A stretch of DNA of 64,000 nt from Paraburkholderia sp. Its GTDB lineage: Bacteria > Pseudomonadota > Gammaproteobacteria > Burkholderiales > Burkholderiaceae. Numbering within the stretch: the stretch's first letter is position 1; the number at the start of each line of letters is the position of its first letter. The stretch lies in contig NZ_JAPWKB010000018.1 of the NCBI RefSeq assembly GCF_028283785.1, positions 186,001 to 250,000 of the forward strand. The letters are read 5' to 3'. Both the position numbers and the translations under genes were made by a program. Under the pieces are notes generated by a model, which ran no database searches, was not told the DNA's origin, and saw only the letters and a program-made list of their open reading frames with translations. Below are positions 46,499 to 55,021 of the stretch, piece by piece.

Positions 46499-47732
46499 GC
46501 GGATTCAACCGGTCAATGCAACGCCAACGTTTCCGCCAGTTTTTCAGCAGGATTCATAAACTGAAGGGTCAGGCGGGGGCGACCGTTCAGGCGCGCGGCA
46601 ACCTTGTTCAGCTCAGCCTGTGTATAGCCATCGAGCCGCGTTCCTTTCGGAAAGTACTGGCGCAGAAGTCCATTCGTGTTCTCGTTGCTGCCTCGCTGCC
46701 ACGGACTCTGCGGGTCGCAAAAATACACCTGCACCTGCGTGGCCACCGTGAAGGCCCTGTGGCTCGCCATCTCCGTGCCGCGGTCCCATGTCAGTGACCG
46801 GCGTAGTTGCGCTCGGCAGTTTGTTCACCTGCCTGATCAGTGCGGACGCCACGCTTTGCGCGTCCTTGCCCGCCACCTTGACCAGCATGACATAGCGCGA
46901 GTGCCGCTCCACCAGTGTGGCAATGTAGGTATTGTCCGCGCCTGCCAGCAGGTCCCCTTCCCAGTGCCCCGGTACCGCCCGGTCGTCCGCCTCGGCGGGC
47001 CGCTCGCTGATCGACACCGCCCCGCATATCCGGCCTCTGCCCTGGCCGCGCTCCGAAGCGCTCTTCGCCTGACGCATCGTCCGGTTTGTTCGCAGATGGG
47101 CGACCAGTTCCTTTTTAAGCACGCCACGTGTCTGGATGAACAGGCTGCGATAAATGGTTTCGTGAGATATCTGCATGTCCTTGTTGCCCGGGAACTCGCG
47201 CCGCAGCCACCCGGCTATCTGTACAGGCGCCCATTGTAGTTTGAGCCGGGCGGCCACCAGGCGACGCAGCCGGGCATTGTTCGACAGTGCACACGCCTTG
47301 GGTCGCAGTGCCCGCTCCCAGGTGCTGGCGTCGGCCTCATGGGCCCGATACCTTTGGCTGCCGCCATTGCGCGCGACTTCCCGTGTAACGGTCGAGGTCG
47401 GGCGCCCCAGTTGCACGGCAATCTGACGCATCGATATGCCCGCCGCCAGCGAGCGTGAGATATCCTCGCGTTCGGCCAGTGTCAGCGCCCGCCCAGAACG
47501 GGTGCGAGTGACCGGGGATATTCCACCCCCTTTAGAGATCACCCGGAAAGGCCCACTTGGATGACGTCCAAGTGCGCGCCCGATCTCGCTCAGCGACTCG
47601 CCCTGGCGCCACATCTTCCAGATGTCGGTCTTCTGCTGTGCGCTTAGCCAGTGTTTCCTCTGCCGTTCCATAGTGTTCCACTCTCCAATTCCGCATTGGA
47701 ACAGATATGTTGCAACGACCGGTTGAATCCGC
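46499..47732 (-). mobile_element. IS30-family insertion sequence
   Basis: This 1234-bp element has ends GCGGATTCAACCGGTC (left) and its complement (right), with further similarity TGCAAC inward. The target sequence in copy A is TAAACGCGCTTTC; flanks here read TAAACGCG and CGCGCTTTC, so the target duplication is 2-4 bp of CG sequence and the exact border is ambiguous by one or two bases. It contains one transposase gene with a frameshift. Confidence 0.92.
46513..47671 (-). pseudogene. IS30-family transposase, frameshifted
   Basis: The product is the DDE transposase of the surrounding IS30 element. The N-terminal part (HTH region KTDIWKMWRQGESLSEIGRALGR and a second HTH near QIAVQLGRPTSTV) and the start of the integrase core (VPGHWEGDLLAG) are in the 47671-46613 frame. 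The rest (MASHRAFTVATQVQVYFCDPQSPWQRGSNEN and the C-terminus) is in another frame. Removing one base near plus-strand position 46809 restores VNKLPSELRRSLTWDRGTEMASH and a full protein of about 385 residues. The copy is probably inactive in cis unless the extra base is a sequencing error. Confidence 0.88.
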
Positions 47733-47867
47733 CGCGCTTTCTTTTACCTACTTTTCTTTGCGCGAGCAAAGAAAAGTAGGTGCGGTCCCGCACAGGGACG
47801 ATCCAGGCAGACCGGCGTGAATACGGGACAACCGAGGCAACCCAACAGCAACCAACCCCAACCTCAA

Positions 47868-48572
47868 CTAATCATTCCCCACCGTCTCCGACAACCTCTT
47901 AACCGTCGCCACCCGCCCGCCAATAATATCAATCCGCCCCCTCTCATCCACAACAGCCGAAGTAGCATCCCGATACCGCGTCCACGCCCGCTGCGCCTTC
48001 GTCAACAACGCACGCGACTTCACCGGCATTTTCCCCACCAACCGCCGGTAATACCGATTCAGATCGAACATCGCATGTTCGCACTGCGCATCCGCAGAAC
48101 ACGCCCGCAATCTCGGCGTCGTCGCCCCGCTCTGTGCGGCCGCAGCCGCACTCCGCAGCGCCAACGCCCGATCCCGCACCGGCTGCAACTGCATATCCGC
48201 AGCCGCTAACCGGTACATCGTGCCCTGCGTCGTCGCGATCACCGCGCCAAGCAACGGCTCCTCCGCGTCCCGCCACGCGAGCCACGCCGTCTGACTCTTC
48301 TGCCACTTCGTGCGCTGCGCCGGCGGCAACTTGCTCTGCAACTGCTGCCACGCGGTATCGAGCGCGGCATGCCAGCCGATCCGCGCTGTATCCATGCACT
48401 GAATCTGCCCGACTGTCGACGACATGTCGCTGCGCGCCAGGCACGCTCGCATCGCCGCGTCGATCGGATCGGCGGCGGCGACTTCGGCGTGCGCCAAACC
48501 CGGCGTCAACCACATCGCCATCGCCGCCATCACCGCGGTCGCGTGCAACCGCACGCGTGCCGTCGTCGTCAT
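47868..48572 (-). CDS. LprI/DUF1311-like periplasmic protein
   Basis: This 234-residue exported protein has a signal peptide (HATAVMAAMAMWLTPGLAHAE) and a DUF1311 / lysozyme-inhibitor-LprI-type domain. The core has paired Cys and Trp-rich helices: ACLARSDMSSTVGQIQCMD and QRTKWQKSQTAWLAWRDAE. A second Cys pair with a related RAWTRYRDA helix near the C-terminus suggests a divergent internal duplication. LprI of Mycobacterium inhibits lysozyme; function here is inferred only. The ORF track fuses it to the decarboxylase frame by accident. A start at 48611, two bases after the decarboxylase stop, is also possible and would imply coupling. Confidence 0.78.
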   Translation of the reverse strand: MTTTARVRLHATAVMAAMAMWLTPGLAHAEVAAADPIDAAMRACLARSDMSSTVGQIQCMDTARIGWHAALDTAWQQLQSKLPPAQRTKWQKSQTAWLAWRDAEEPLLGAVIATTQGTMYRLAAADMQLQPVRDRALALRSAAAAAQSGATTPRLRACSADAQCEHAMFDLNRYYRRLVGKMPVKSRALLTKAQRAWTRYRDATSAVVDERGRIDIIGGRVATVKRLSETVGND

Positions 48573-48613
48573 GGCGCGCCCAAACCCTCGCCGGGACACG
48601 CTTCCCGTCATGC

Positions 48614-50901
48614 TCAGCTGCGCACGCAATCGACGAAATACTCGATGCGCCCGTTGATCATCTCGCCCACCAGACCGTGGACGTCCGTGTGGAAGCCGGG
48701 GAAACGCTCGTTGAACTCGCGTGCGAACCGCAGATAGTTGACGATCGTCTTGTTGAAACGCTCGCCCGGAATCAGCAACGGAATGCCCGGCGGGTAAGGC
48801 GTCAACAGGATCGACGCGACGCGGCCTTCGAGTTCGTCGATAGGCACGCGGTCGATCTCGCGATGCGCCAGCTTCGCGAATGCATCCGACGGCTTCATCG
48901 CCGGTTCCATGCTCGACAGATACATCTCCGTCGTCAGACGCGCGATGTCGTTCGCGCGGTACACGCTGTGAATCTGCTCGACACAGATCGCGCAAACCGA
49001 CCCGCTCGTACATCGGATGATGCGCGACGAACTCGGGCAACACGCGCCACAACGGCTGGTTGTTGTCGTAGTCGTCCTTGAACTGTTGCAGCTCGGTCAC
49101 CATCGAGTTCCAGCGACCCTTCGTGATGCCGATCGTGAACATGATGAAGAACGAATACAGCCCGGTCTTCTCGACGATGATGCCGTGCTCGGCCAGATAC
49201 TTCGTGACGATCGCGGCCGGAATGCCCGATTCGCCGAAGCCGCCGTCCATATCCAGACCCGGCGTGACGATGGTCGCCTTGATCGGGTCGAGCATGTTGA
49301 AGCCTTCGGCGAGCGGGCCGAAACCGTGCCACGCGTCGTTCGGACGCAGCATCCAGTCTTCGCGCGAACCGATGCCTTCTTCCGCGAATTCGTCCGGACC
49401 CCACACCTTGAAGAACCATTCGTCGCCGTATTCGGCATCGACCTTGCGCATCGCACGACGGAAGTCCAGCGCCTCGGCGATGCGACTCCTCGACCAGCGC
49501 GGTGCCGCCCGGCGCTTCCATCATCGCCGCCGCCACGTCGCACGACGCGATGATCGCGTACTGCGGGCTGGTGGACGTGTGCATCAGATACGCTTCGTTG
49601 AAACGGTGCTTGTCGAAGCGGCTGTTCTTCGAGTCCTGAACGACGATCTGCGATGCCTGCGAAATGCCGGCCAGCAGCTTGTGCGTCGAGTGCGTCGCGA
49701 ACACCAGCGCGCCGATGCGCGGACGACCCGCGCCGATCGCGTGCATGTCCTGATAGAACTCGTGGAATTCCGCGTGCGGCAACCACGCTTCGTCGAAATG
49801 CAGCGTGTCGAGCCATTCGCCCAACATGCCCTTGATCATTTCGACGTTGTAGATCACGCCGTCGTACGTGCTTTGCGTGATCGTCAGAATGCGCGGCTTC
49901 ATGCCCGGATTCTTCGCCAGCGCTTCGCGTGCGAACGGGTTCGCCTCGATCTTCTTGCGGATATTTTCCGGCTCGAATTCCGAACGCGGAATCGGGCCGA
50001 TGATGCCGAAGTTATTGCGCGTCGGCGTCAGGAACACCGGGATCGCGCCGGTCATCGTGATCGCGTGCAGGATCGACTTGTGGCAGTTACGGTCCACCAG
50101 CACGATGTCGCCGGGCGCAACCGTGCCGTGCCAGACGATCTTGTTCGACGTGGACGTGCCGTTGGTCACGAAGAACACGTGATCCGCGCTGAAAATACGC
50201 GCCGCGTTGCGCTCCGATGCCGCCACCGGGCCGGTGTGATCGAGCAGCTGGCCGAGTTCGTCGACGGCATTGCAGACGTCCGCGCGCAGCATGTTCTCGC
50301 CGAAGAACTGGTGGAACATCTGGCCGAGCGGGCTCTTCAGGAACGCGACGCCGCCCGAGTGGCCGGGGCAATGCCACGAATACGATCCTTCTTCCGCGTA
50401 CTGCACCAGCTCCTTGAAGAACGGCGGCGCGAGCGAATCCAGATACACCTTGGTTTCACGAATGATGTGGCGCGCGACGAATTCCGGCGTGTCCTCGAAC
50501 ATATGGATGAAACCATGCAGTTCGCGCAGGATGTCGTTCGGCAAGTGACGCGACGTGCGCGTTTCGCCGTACAGGAAGATCGGAATGTCGGCGTTGCGGC
50601 GGCGCACTTCGGTCACGAACGCGCGCAGTGCGACGATCGCCGCAGCCAGTTCCGGCGTCTCGCCCTCGACCACCACGTTATCGGTGTACGGCAGCAGTTC
50701 ATCGTCGTCGATCGACAGGATGAAGCACGACGCACGGCTCGATTGTTGCGCAAACGAAGTCAGGTCGCCGTAGCTCGTCAGCCCGAGCACTTCCGCGCCT
50801 TCTTTCTCGATGGCTTCGGCCAATGCCCGGATGCCGGAACCCGAGATGTTCTCGGAGCGAAAATCTTCGTCGATGATGACGACGGGAAAACGAAACTTCA
50901 T
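48614..50901 (-). pseudogene. Orn/Lys/Arg decarboxylase with two frameshifts
   Basis: This is a PLP-dependent basic amino-acid decarboxylase (SpeF/LdcC/AdiA superfamily), used for acid resistance or polyamine synthesis. The N-terminal response-regulator-like wing domain starts FPVVIIDEDFRSENI. The PLP domain has SWHCPGHSGGVAF, TNGTSTSNKIV and the Schiff-base Lys in ATHSTHKLLAGISQ. It breaks after GGTALVEES: dropping one base near 49482 gives IAEALDFRRAMRKV in the next frame. It breaks again after VGLRDLC: dropping one base near 48980 gives EQIHSVYRANDIA. Repaired length is about 761 residues, normal for the family. All pieces are well conserved, so a sequencing error is at least as likely as true inactivation. 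Substrate preference is not assigned. Confidence 0.9.
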
Positions 50902-50912
50902 GGGCGATTCTC

Positions 50913-50942
50913 CAAAAAGAACGACCGCTGCACGCAGCGGTC
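50913..50942 (-). terminator. Terminator-like hairpin between dcd and the decarboxylase
   Basis: GACCGCTGC pairs with GCAGCGGTC over a two-base gap, and on the minus strand it is followed by TTCTTTTT. It ends about 12 bp before the decarboxylase start. It would stop or attenuate transcription coming from dcd. Confidence 0.6.
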
Positions 50943-50977
50943 ACCCGAAATACTGGTGAGTTACAGCGTCGCGAACG

Positions 50978-51547
50978 TCAGGTCCGCGGCAACGTGACCC
51001 CGTGCTGGCCTTGATATTTGCCGCCGCGATCCGCGTACGACGTTTCACAAATTTCGTCGCTCTCGAAAAACAGCACCTGAGCAACGCCTTCGTTCGCGTA
51101 GATTTTGGCAGGCAAAGGTGTCGTATTCGAGAATTCGAGCGTGACGTGACCTTCCCACTCCGGCTCGAACGGCGTCACGTTGACGATGATCCCGCAACGC
51201 GCATACGTGGATTTGCCCAGACATACCGTCAGCACGCTGCGCGGAATGCGGAAATACTCGACCGTGCGCGCGAGCGCGAACGAGTTAGGCGGGATGATGC
51301 AAACATCGCCCTTGAAGTCGACAAACGATTTCTCGTCGAAGTTCTTCGGATCGACGATGGTCGAATTGATGTTCGTGAAGATCTTGAATTCGTCCGCGCA
51401 ACGAATGTCGTAGCCGTAGCTCGACGTGCCGTAGCTGACGATCTTCCGACCGTCTTCGGAGACGCGCACCTGATCGGGCGCGAACGGCTCGATCATGTTG
51501 TGACTTTCGGCCATGCGCCGAATCCACTTGTCGGATTTGATGGTCAT
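50978..51547 (-). CDS. dcd: dCTP deaminase
   Basis: This 189-residue trimeric enzyme converts dCTP to dUTP for thymidylate synthesis. It has [33 protein letters not shown], the catalytic loop [28 protein letters not shown] with the active-site Glu in TLEFSNT, and the C-terminal nucleotide lid [13 protein letters not shown]. Length is typical. It is upstream of the decarboxylase in the same direction, separated by a hairpin, so co-regulation is doubtful. Confidence 0.96.
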   Translation of the reverse strand: MTIKSDKWIRRMAESHNMIEPFAPDQVRVSEDGRKIVSYGTSSYGYDIRCADEFKIFTNINSTIVDPKNFDEKSFVDFKGDVCIIPPNSFALARTVEYFRIPRSVLTVCLGKSTYARCGIIVNVTPFEPEWEGHVTLEFSNTTPLPAKIYANEGVAQVLFFESDEICETSYADRGGKYQGQHGVTLPRT

Positions 51548-51754
51548 ATATGAGCGCTGCCTGACGAATGATTACGAATAAAAACCGGGTGAATGCCGGG
51601 CGAAAGCGGGCCGCGTAAGGATCGCGCGGGCGATCCGGGCGGGCCGACCGGCGCGGCTCAACGAAAGGCGCTTATTTTACGCGATCGGGCGCGCGCCGCT
51701 GCAAGCCGGGCTATCCGGCGGCCGCGAGACAGCGGGACGGTCGCGCCGGGCCGG

Positions 51755-52288
51755 TCACTGGCGGATCACGCCGCACGCAATCGCGACGCCGCCGCCGTCT
51801 TGCGGCGACGCGTAGGGATCGCTGGCTTCGTGATGAAGCAGCACCGAGCGGTTCAGCACCGAGCGAATGCCGTCGAGCGATACGTCCGGCGCCACGATAA
51901 AGCCGCTCGCGACGCCGTTCGCGTCTGCGCGGATATTGCCGAGGTCGCCCTCGACGCGCGCGCCGGCCTTCAGGCGTTCCGCCGCCGGCGAGAACACCGC
52001 GCCCGCACTCGAACCGTCCGATGCATTGCAGTCGCCGCGCTCATGCACTTGAAGCGCGTGTTCGGAATTCGGCGGCAGACCCGCGAGGTTATACGTGACC
52101 TGCACGCCGTCCGAGCGTTCGATGAACGTCACCGTGCCATGCGCCTGATTGCCGATCGTAGGCAGTAGTTGTGTGTCGGCGCGTTTTTCCTGCGGCCTCA
52201 GGAAGCTCGTGCAGCCGCAAAGCAGCAGACTGCTGGCAGCCAGGACGATGAACGCATGCACCGCCTGTCCGTCGATTCGTTTTCCCAT
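51755..52288 (-). CDS. SodC-like (Cu/Zn superoxide dismutase family) lipoprotein lacking most metal ligands
   Basis: This 177-residue envelope protein has a lipobox LLLCGC. The fold is that of bacterial SodC: LAGLPPNSEHALQVHE, GDCNASDGSSAGAVFSP, EGDLGNIRADANG, and the terminal DGGGVAIACGVI, with both disulfide Cys present. Compared with active SodC, the first copper His (GFHxHE) is Gln, the bridging His (GxHFNP) is Val, the two zinc His are missing or Val, while one copper His, the zinc Asp and the last copper His (LLHHEASD) remain. It is therefore unlikely to be an active dismutase. I chose the start MGKRIDGQ at 52288, with AGAGGA before it. Confidence 0.85.
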   Translation of the reverse strand: MGKRIDGQAVHAFIVLAASSLLLCGCTSFLRPQEKRADTQLLPTIGNQAHGTVTFIERSDGVQVTYNLAGLPPNSEHALQVHERGDCNASDGSSAGAVFSPAAERLKAGARVEGDLGNIRADANGVASGFIVAPDVSLDGIRSVLNRSVLLHHEASDPYASPQDGGGVAIACGVIRQ

Positions 52289-52492
52289 GCGATCCTCTTG
52301 CCGGTTGACGACCGCCCCTGCGGTCGTCGCACCGAACCTGATGAAGCCCACATGATACAGCGAGAGCCGCCCGGATTTAACCGGTCGGCAGTGCGCTTTG
52401 CCTCACGGCATAAGGCGTTCAGCGCGTTGAAGGGTCGCAGGACGGCGACTGTAAGGGCCAGCCCGACCGATGTCGGCCAGCCCTTCGCGCCG

Positions 52493-53581
52493 TCAGGTAT
52501 TTTGCAGCACGATGCTCGGGAATTTCGAGGTCATGTCGCGGGCGCGCTCGGCGATATGAATCGCGACCTTACGCGCGATCGAACGATAGATCTCCGCGAT
52601 CCGGCCATCGGGATCGGCGATCACGGTCGGGCGGCCGGAGTCGGCCTGTTCGCGAATGCCGATGTCGAGCGGCAAGCTGCCCAGCGCGTCGACGCCGTAC
52701 TCCTGCGCCATCCGCGCGCCGCCGCCCGTGCCGAAAATATGCTCTTCATGGCCGCAATTCGAGCAAATATGCATGGCCATGTTTTCGACGATACCGAGGA
52801 TCGGAATGCCGACCTTCTCGAACATCTTCAGCCCTTTTTTGGCGTCGAGCAGCGCGATGTCCTGCGGCGTGGTGACGATCACCGCGCCGGTGACCGGCAC
52901 GCGCTGCGACAGCGTCAACTGGATGTCGCCCGTGCCCGGCGGCATATCGACGATCAGGTAATCGAGATCGTGCCAGTTGGTCTGGCGCAGCAACTGTTCG
53001 AGCGCGGAGGTCGCCATCGGGCCGCGCCATACCATCGGGTTGTCCTGATCGACCAGAAAGCCGATCGAATTGGCCTGCACGCCGTGACCGGTCATCGGGT
53101 TCATCGACTGGTTGTCCGGCGATTCCGGACGGCCTTCGATGCCGAGCATCATCGGCAGCGACGGACCGTAGATATCGGCGTCGAGAATCCCCACCGATGC
53201 GCCTTCGCCCGCTAGCGCCAGCGCCAGATTCACCGCGGTCGTGCTCTTGCCGACGCCGCCCTTGCCCGACGCGACCGCGACGATATTCTTCACGCCCGGC
53301 AGCAGTTTGACGCCGCGTTGCACCGCGTGCGCGGCGATCTGCTGCGACACCTGTACGCGCGCATCGGCGACGCCCGGGACCGCGCGCAACGCCGCGTCGA
53401 ACAGCGCGCGGATCGCGTCGAACTGACGCTGGGCCGGATAGCCGAGCACCACCTCGACGCTGACCGTATCGCCGTCGACGGAAACGTTTTTCAAGTTTTT
53501 CGCGGCCGCGAAAGAACGGCCGGTGTTGGGGTCAGCGACAGCCGCGAGAGCGGCATCGACCAATGCCCGATCGATACTCAT
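52493..53581 (-). CDS. apbC: Iron-sulfur cluster carrier protein Mrp/ApbC
   Basis: This 362-residue P-loop NTPase carries Fe-S clusters to target proteins. The first 85 residues are a DUF59/MIP18-like domain. The NTPase domain has the deviant Walker A SGKGGVGKSTTAVNLALAL, DADIYGPSLPMMLG, and the cluster-binding CSNCGHEEHIFGTGGG, whose CxxC is intact. The gene is divergent from the OmpA-family gene and near metG, a common arrangement in this family of bacteria. Confidence 0.95.
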   Translation of the reverse strand: MSIDRALVDAALAAVADPNTGRSFAAAKNLKNVSVDGDTVSVEVVLGYPAQRQFDAIRALFDAALRAVPGVADARVQVSQQIAAHAVQRGVKLLPGVKNIVAVASGKGGVGKSTTAVNLALALAGEGASVGILDADIYGPSLPMMLGIEGRPESPDNQSMNPMTGHGVQANSIGFLVDQDNPMVWRGPMATSALEQLLRQTNWHDLDYLIVDMPPGTGDIQLTLSQRVPVTGAVIVTTPQDIALLDAKKGLKMFEKVGIPILGIVENMAMHICSNCGHEEHIFGTGGGARMAQEYGVDALGSLPLDIGIREQADSGRPTVIADPDGRIAEIYRSIARKVAIHIAERARDMTSKFPSIVLQNT

Positions 53582-53869
53582 TGAGACTCCGTGGGGAACA
53601 CTTGCAGCGCGATCGAATCGAAATCTCGACCGCTGGCTGGAATTTGAAAGAAATTGTTATGCAGCATTGCGCAAACGATCCGTGGGGGGCAACCTTCCGC
53701 AGCAGCCAATCGTAAGGGTCGCATCAAATCGCAACACTGTTGTGGACATCGACCATTATTGTAGTGGTTGACGCCATGCGCTGCCGGAAGACCCTTCAGC
53801 GATATCCGGGCCCGCCGCGCGTGGCGTGAACACTCAGGTAGGACCGCTTTAACCCAAGAGGAACCAAAT

Positions 53870-54520
53870 ATGAATGCAAAAATGATGAGTCGTGTTGCCG
53901 TGTTCGCAGTCGCCGGTTCGTTGCTGGCGGGTTGTGCAACGCAGCAAGGCACCAATACCGCGGTCGGCACCGGCGTCGGTGCGGGCGTGGGCGCAGGTCT
54001 CGGCGCGTTGATCGGCGGCGGCAAGGGCGCGGCGATCGGTGCGGGTGTGGGCGCGGCGGCAGGCGGCATCACCGGCTACAACTGGCAGAACATTCGCAAC
54101 AAGCTGTCGGGCGCAACGAAGGGCACCGGCACGCAGATCACCGAGCAGCCGGACGGCTCGCTGAAGCTGAACATCCCGAGCTCGGTCACGTTCGACACCA
54201 ACAGCTACGCGATCAAGCCGTCGTTCGCACCGGTGCTGGATCAGGTCGGTCAGACGCTGAACCAGAATCCGGAAGTGAACGCACAAGTGGTCGGCCATAC
54301 GGATAGCACCGGCCAGGCTGCGTACAACCAGACGCTGTCGGTGAACCGCGCGCAAAGCGTGGTCAACTATCTGGCGTCGCACGGCGTTGCCGGTCAACGT
54401 CTGTCGGCACAAGGCATGGGCGCATCGCAGCCGATCGCCGACAACAACACCGAAGCCGGCCGCGCGCAAAACCGTCGCGTGGAAGTGTATCTGCGCGCTA
54501 CGGCGCAACACGCGCAATAA
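53870..54520 (+). CDS. OmpA-family lipoprotein (YiaD-like)
   Basis: This 216-residue outer-membrane lipoprotein binds peptidoglycan. Its features are a signal peptide with lipobox LLAGC, then a glycine-zipper segment (GVGAGVGAGLGALIGGGKGAAIGAG) that may insert in the membrane, then the OmpA C-terminal domain (TFDTNSYAIKPSF, VVGHTDSTGQAAYNQTLSVNRAQSVVNYL, EAGRAQNRRVEVYL). I chose the start MNAKMMSRV at 53870, after AAGAGGAAC. It is probably monocistronic. Confidence 0.93.
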   Translation: MNAKMMSRVAVFAVAGSLLAGCATQQGTNTAVGTGVGAGVGAGLGALIGGGKGAAIGAGVGAAAGGITGYNWQNIRNKLSGATKGTGTQITEQPDGSLKLNIPSSVTFDTNSYAIKPSFAPVLDQVGQTLNQNPEVNAQVVGHTDSTGQAAYNQTLSVNRAQSVVNYLASHGVAGQRLSAQGMGASQPIADNNTEAGRAQNRRVEVYLRATAQHAQ

Positions 54521-54619
54521 GCGCCACAGGCGCGATAGCCGCGATACGCGCAATCTGGCGTGACAGCGGGCCGGCACTCGCCGGCGCCGCACTCAGGCAC
54601 ACGCTGACCTGAGAAAACA

Positions 54620-54653
54620 CGGGCCTCGCCGTCTCCGACCGCGAGGCCCGTTT
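54620..54653 (+). terminator. Likely terminator after the OmpA-family gene
   Basis: CGGGCCTCGC pairs with GCGAGGCCCG over an 11-base loop, followed by only TTT. It lies 100 bp after the stop codon. Confidence 0.65.
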
Positions 54654-54861
54654 CATCTTGAAGGACGCCGCGCAACCGGCTCGCGCATGCGACGCCGGAA
54701 AAAGTCCCAGACGCCGCTCCCGGATGTAAGAACTGCCGGACCACGCGCGGTGCAAAGATCGAAAAAAATTTCGAACTCTGTCGAAATCCGGCTGTCTGTC
54801 TTTACGGTACGTGGCTGTTTGAAAGCGGCTGCGTCACCATTCTCCTCTTGTCGTTGTTGCT

Positions 54862-54889
54862 CCGGGGCCCAATCGCCCCGGTTTTTTTT
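54862..54889 (+). terminator. Intrinsic terminator in the metG upstream region (possible small RNA end)
   Basis: CCGGGGC pairs with GCCCCGG across five bases, followed by eight T. It is 130 bp before metG and about 340 bp after the OmpA-family stop, where a separate terminator already exists. It may end a small RNA or act as a metG leader attenuator. The pyrimidine-rich TTCTCCTCTTG just before it is complementary to ribosome-site-like sequence. Confidence 0.55.
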
Positions 54890-55021
54890 GCCTGCAATTC
54901 CGCGCGCCGCGGCCCGTTTTGCACGCGCAACCGCACGACAGCCGTGCGTTCTCTCCCCGCCGCGCGGCGCGGCCCCCCTGCTAGAATCGAAGTTTCGTCC
55001 CTCGCAAGACCTCACCACCCT

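Larger units (their letters stand above)
44441..47833. repeat. Inverted-repeat element, copy B (split by two insertion sequences)
   Basis: This is the same element as 1622-2429 and in the same orientation. The left arm and core run from 44441 to the IS256 insertion at 45045. The middle piece is 46373-46498, and the right arm resumes at 47733. The perfect hairpins are at 44494-44527 and 47747-47780. Arms are almost identical to copy A over long stretches, whereas the core modules differ more. Without the two insertions it would be about 0.8 kb. It lies between the convergent bestrophin and LprI-like genes. Confidence 0.85.

Noticed and set aside
47868-49451. A fused decarboxylase-LprI protein suggested by the single long ORF
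   Set aside because: The fusion arises only because the decarboxylase reading frame shifts into the LprI frame. Its middle part is out-of-frame translation of the decarboxylase C-terminus.
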